From JACQSR01 sp042577505 (GTDB lineage Archaea; Nanobdellota; Nanobdellia; Woesearchaeales; JACQSR01), in NCBI GenBank assembly GCA_042577505.1, contig JBHPEA010000047.1:1-7399 (forward strand): a DNA stretch of 7,399 nt. Reading direction: 5' to 3'. Positions 6,536-7,399 of the stretch are shown here, piece by piece (position 1 is the first letter of the stretch; each line of letters begins with the position of its first letter). Both the position numbers and the translations under genes were made by a program. The notes beneath the pieces are model-generated. The model made no database searches. It had not been told where the DNA came from and saw only the letters and a program-made list of their open reading frames with translations.

Positions 6536-7399
6536 TCATTTAAATAAGTTTGCCTTAAATTTTTCCAGATCTTCAAGAAATCTTTTAATTGTATGGGGTA
6601 CATGTTCAGGTTGAGTTTTCAATATATCTGCTGTCTTAGCTAAAGAATCCCCATCAAAGGATTCATCAGATAATAACTCCAACTCTTCCACAGAAATATC
6701 TCTTTTCTTTTGTACAGCTTTCTTTGCTTTCTTCCACTTAGTAAACAACTCTTCAGCTCTAGAAGGAACTTGTTCAGGTTTCACACCTAATAACGTAGCT
6801 GCAGTAGCAAGTATACCTCCTTCAACCTTTTGCTCTTTATCACTTGCATCTCCAGACGTAAAAGTTATTCTAACAATAGAATCAGAAATTTTATTTGATT
6901 TTAATAACCTAATCTTTCCTGTCTCCGAAGTGTTATGTAAATGAGTTCCACCACAACACTCAACATCTACACCAGGAATATCAACAATGCGTAATTCTTT
7001 CCCCGGAACAGCACCACCCTGATAAATTCTCATTCCATACCTTTTCTCAGCATCCTCTCTTGCTAAAAAAGAGAGGTAAACAGGATATTTCTCCTCAACA
7101 ATCTTATTAGATTCTTCCTCTACTTTTTTCAACTCTTCATCAGTCAAGTTATTGAAATGAGTAATATCTAAATGAGCCTTTTCAATATCTTTCTTTGCAC
7201 CAGCCTGATTAACGTGATTACCTAATACCTTTCGGGCTGCTGCATTAACAATATGTGTTGCTGTATGATGTTGTGCTAATTGAGTTCTTCTATCAAGATC
7301 AATCTCTCCACCCACTTCTTCACCAACTGGAAACTTATGTTCCTTATCAAGTTCATGAATTATCACACCACCTTGTTTGAATGTATTGACAACTCTTTC
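6536..7399 (-). CDS. alaS: Alanyl-tRNA synthetase, C-terminal part with editing domain (5' end outside window)
   Basis: AlaRS charges tRNA-Ala; this visible part covers the end of the beta-barrel domain, the editing domain that hydrolyses mischarged Ser/Gly-tRNA-Ala, and a short tail. The frame is open to base 7399 and gives 287 residues (counted from there). GGVIIHEL (10-17) fits the barrel. The zinc and editing site is complete: HHTATH (44-49, the H-x3-H pair being H45/H49) and CGGTH (149-153). QAGAKKDIEKAHLDITHF (65-82) and YGMRIYQGGAVPGKELRIV (121-139) are typical of archaeal AlaRS. The tail has an archaeal-type helix starting GVKPEQVP (205-212), then a second similar unit at KTQPEHVP (261-268), and ends at 287. 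The dimerising C-Ala domain seen in full-length AlaRS is not visible. The catalytic and tRNA-recognition domains lie beyond the window. A GTG at 7364-7366 is only an internal Val. A free-standing AlaX editing protein is less likely given the barrel sequence upstream and the extended C-terminal tail. Confidence 0.92.
   Translation of the reverse strand, partial: ERVVNTFKQGGVIIHELDKEHKFPVGEEVGGEIDLDRRTQLAQHHTATHIVNAAARKVLGNHVNQAGAKKDIEKAHLDITHFNNLTDEELKKVEEESNKIVEEKYPVYLSFLAREDAEKRYGMRIYQGGAVPGKELRIVDIPGVDVECCGGTHLHNTSETGKIRLLKSNKISDSIVRITFTSGDASDKEQKVEGGILATAATLLGVKPEQVPSRAEELFTKWKKAKKAVQKKRDISVEELELLSDESFDGDSLAKTADILKTQPEHVPHTIKRFLEDLEKFKANLFK
6538..6546 (-). promoter_or_regulatory. Possible archaeal TATA box for the MgtC/SapB-like gene
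   Basis: Reading the minus strand, TATTTAAAT spans 6546 to 6538, with its 5' end 28-30 nt before the A of the ATG at 6516 depending on which heptamer is taken as the box. It overlaps the stop codon and last codons of the AlaRS gene. The spacing resembles that of the plus-strand genes, but the sequence is simple A/T and therefore less convincing. A weak GAGATC element about 5 nt before the ATG could instead serve as a ribosome binding site on a read-through transcript. Confidence 0.4.

Noticed and set aside
7364..7366. GTG on the minus strand as the start of a stand-alone AlaX-type editing protein
   Set aside because: The eleven codons upstream of it, up to the window edge, remain open and read as the AlaRS beta-barrel (VVNTFKQGG), so the GTG is most simply an internal Val of a longer AlaRS.

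Overview
The window looks like a piece of an AT-rich archaeal chromosome, most likely from a small-genome DPANN lineage (Woesearchaeota/Pacearchaeota-like). Three signs point to Archaea. First, the gene at 4112-5335 has the hallmarks of NreA, an archaeal DNA repair protein, with a C-terminal PCNA-binding tail. Second, the alanyl-tRNA synthetase fragment at the right end has archaeal-type editing-domain sequence and an archaeal-style tail. Third, several genes have an archaeal TATA box at a fixed distance of about 30 nt upstream of the ATG, with no convincing Shine-Dalgarno sequence, as expected for leaderless mRNAs. The DPANN assignment is an inference from AT richness, the shortened AlaRS tail and the gene mix; no rRNA is present to test it.

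Layout on the plus strand: (1) 1-2214, the 3' part of a large secreted-type lytic transglycosylase of MltD architecture (SLT catalytic domain, MltD-type post-catalytic segment, long helical spacer, four C-terminal LysM repeats). (2) 2274-4157, a membrane-anchored protein with a basic N-terminal tail, one membrane helix, a SPOR-like domain and a second SLT-type domain with its putative catalytic Glu. (3) 4112-5335, NreA, whose start overlaps the end of gene 2 by 46 nt but which has its own promoter inside gene 2. (4) 5371-6105, a helical protein with a C-terminal DUF4145/HEPN-like domain. On the minus strand, converging on gene 4: (5) 6094-6516, a short MgtC/SapB-family membrane protein, and (6) 6536-7399, the C-terminal part of alanyl-tRNA synthetase, running off the right edge. 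There is no gap over 300 nt without a gene, and I saw no rRNA, tRNA, CRISPR array, insertion sequence or attachment site.

The most interesting part is the left half. Two adjacent genes encode proteins that carry three kinds of peptidoglycan-directed module (SLT, LysM, SPOR), in an organism that by domain should not have canonical murein. They could act on the cell wall of a bacterial host, partner or prey, or on a murein-like polymer made by the archaeon itself. The archaeal promoter in front of the second gene argues that it is expressed natively and is not bacterial contamination. The remaining genes are housekeeping or poorly characterised and show no obvious functional tie to the cell-wall pair.
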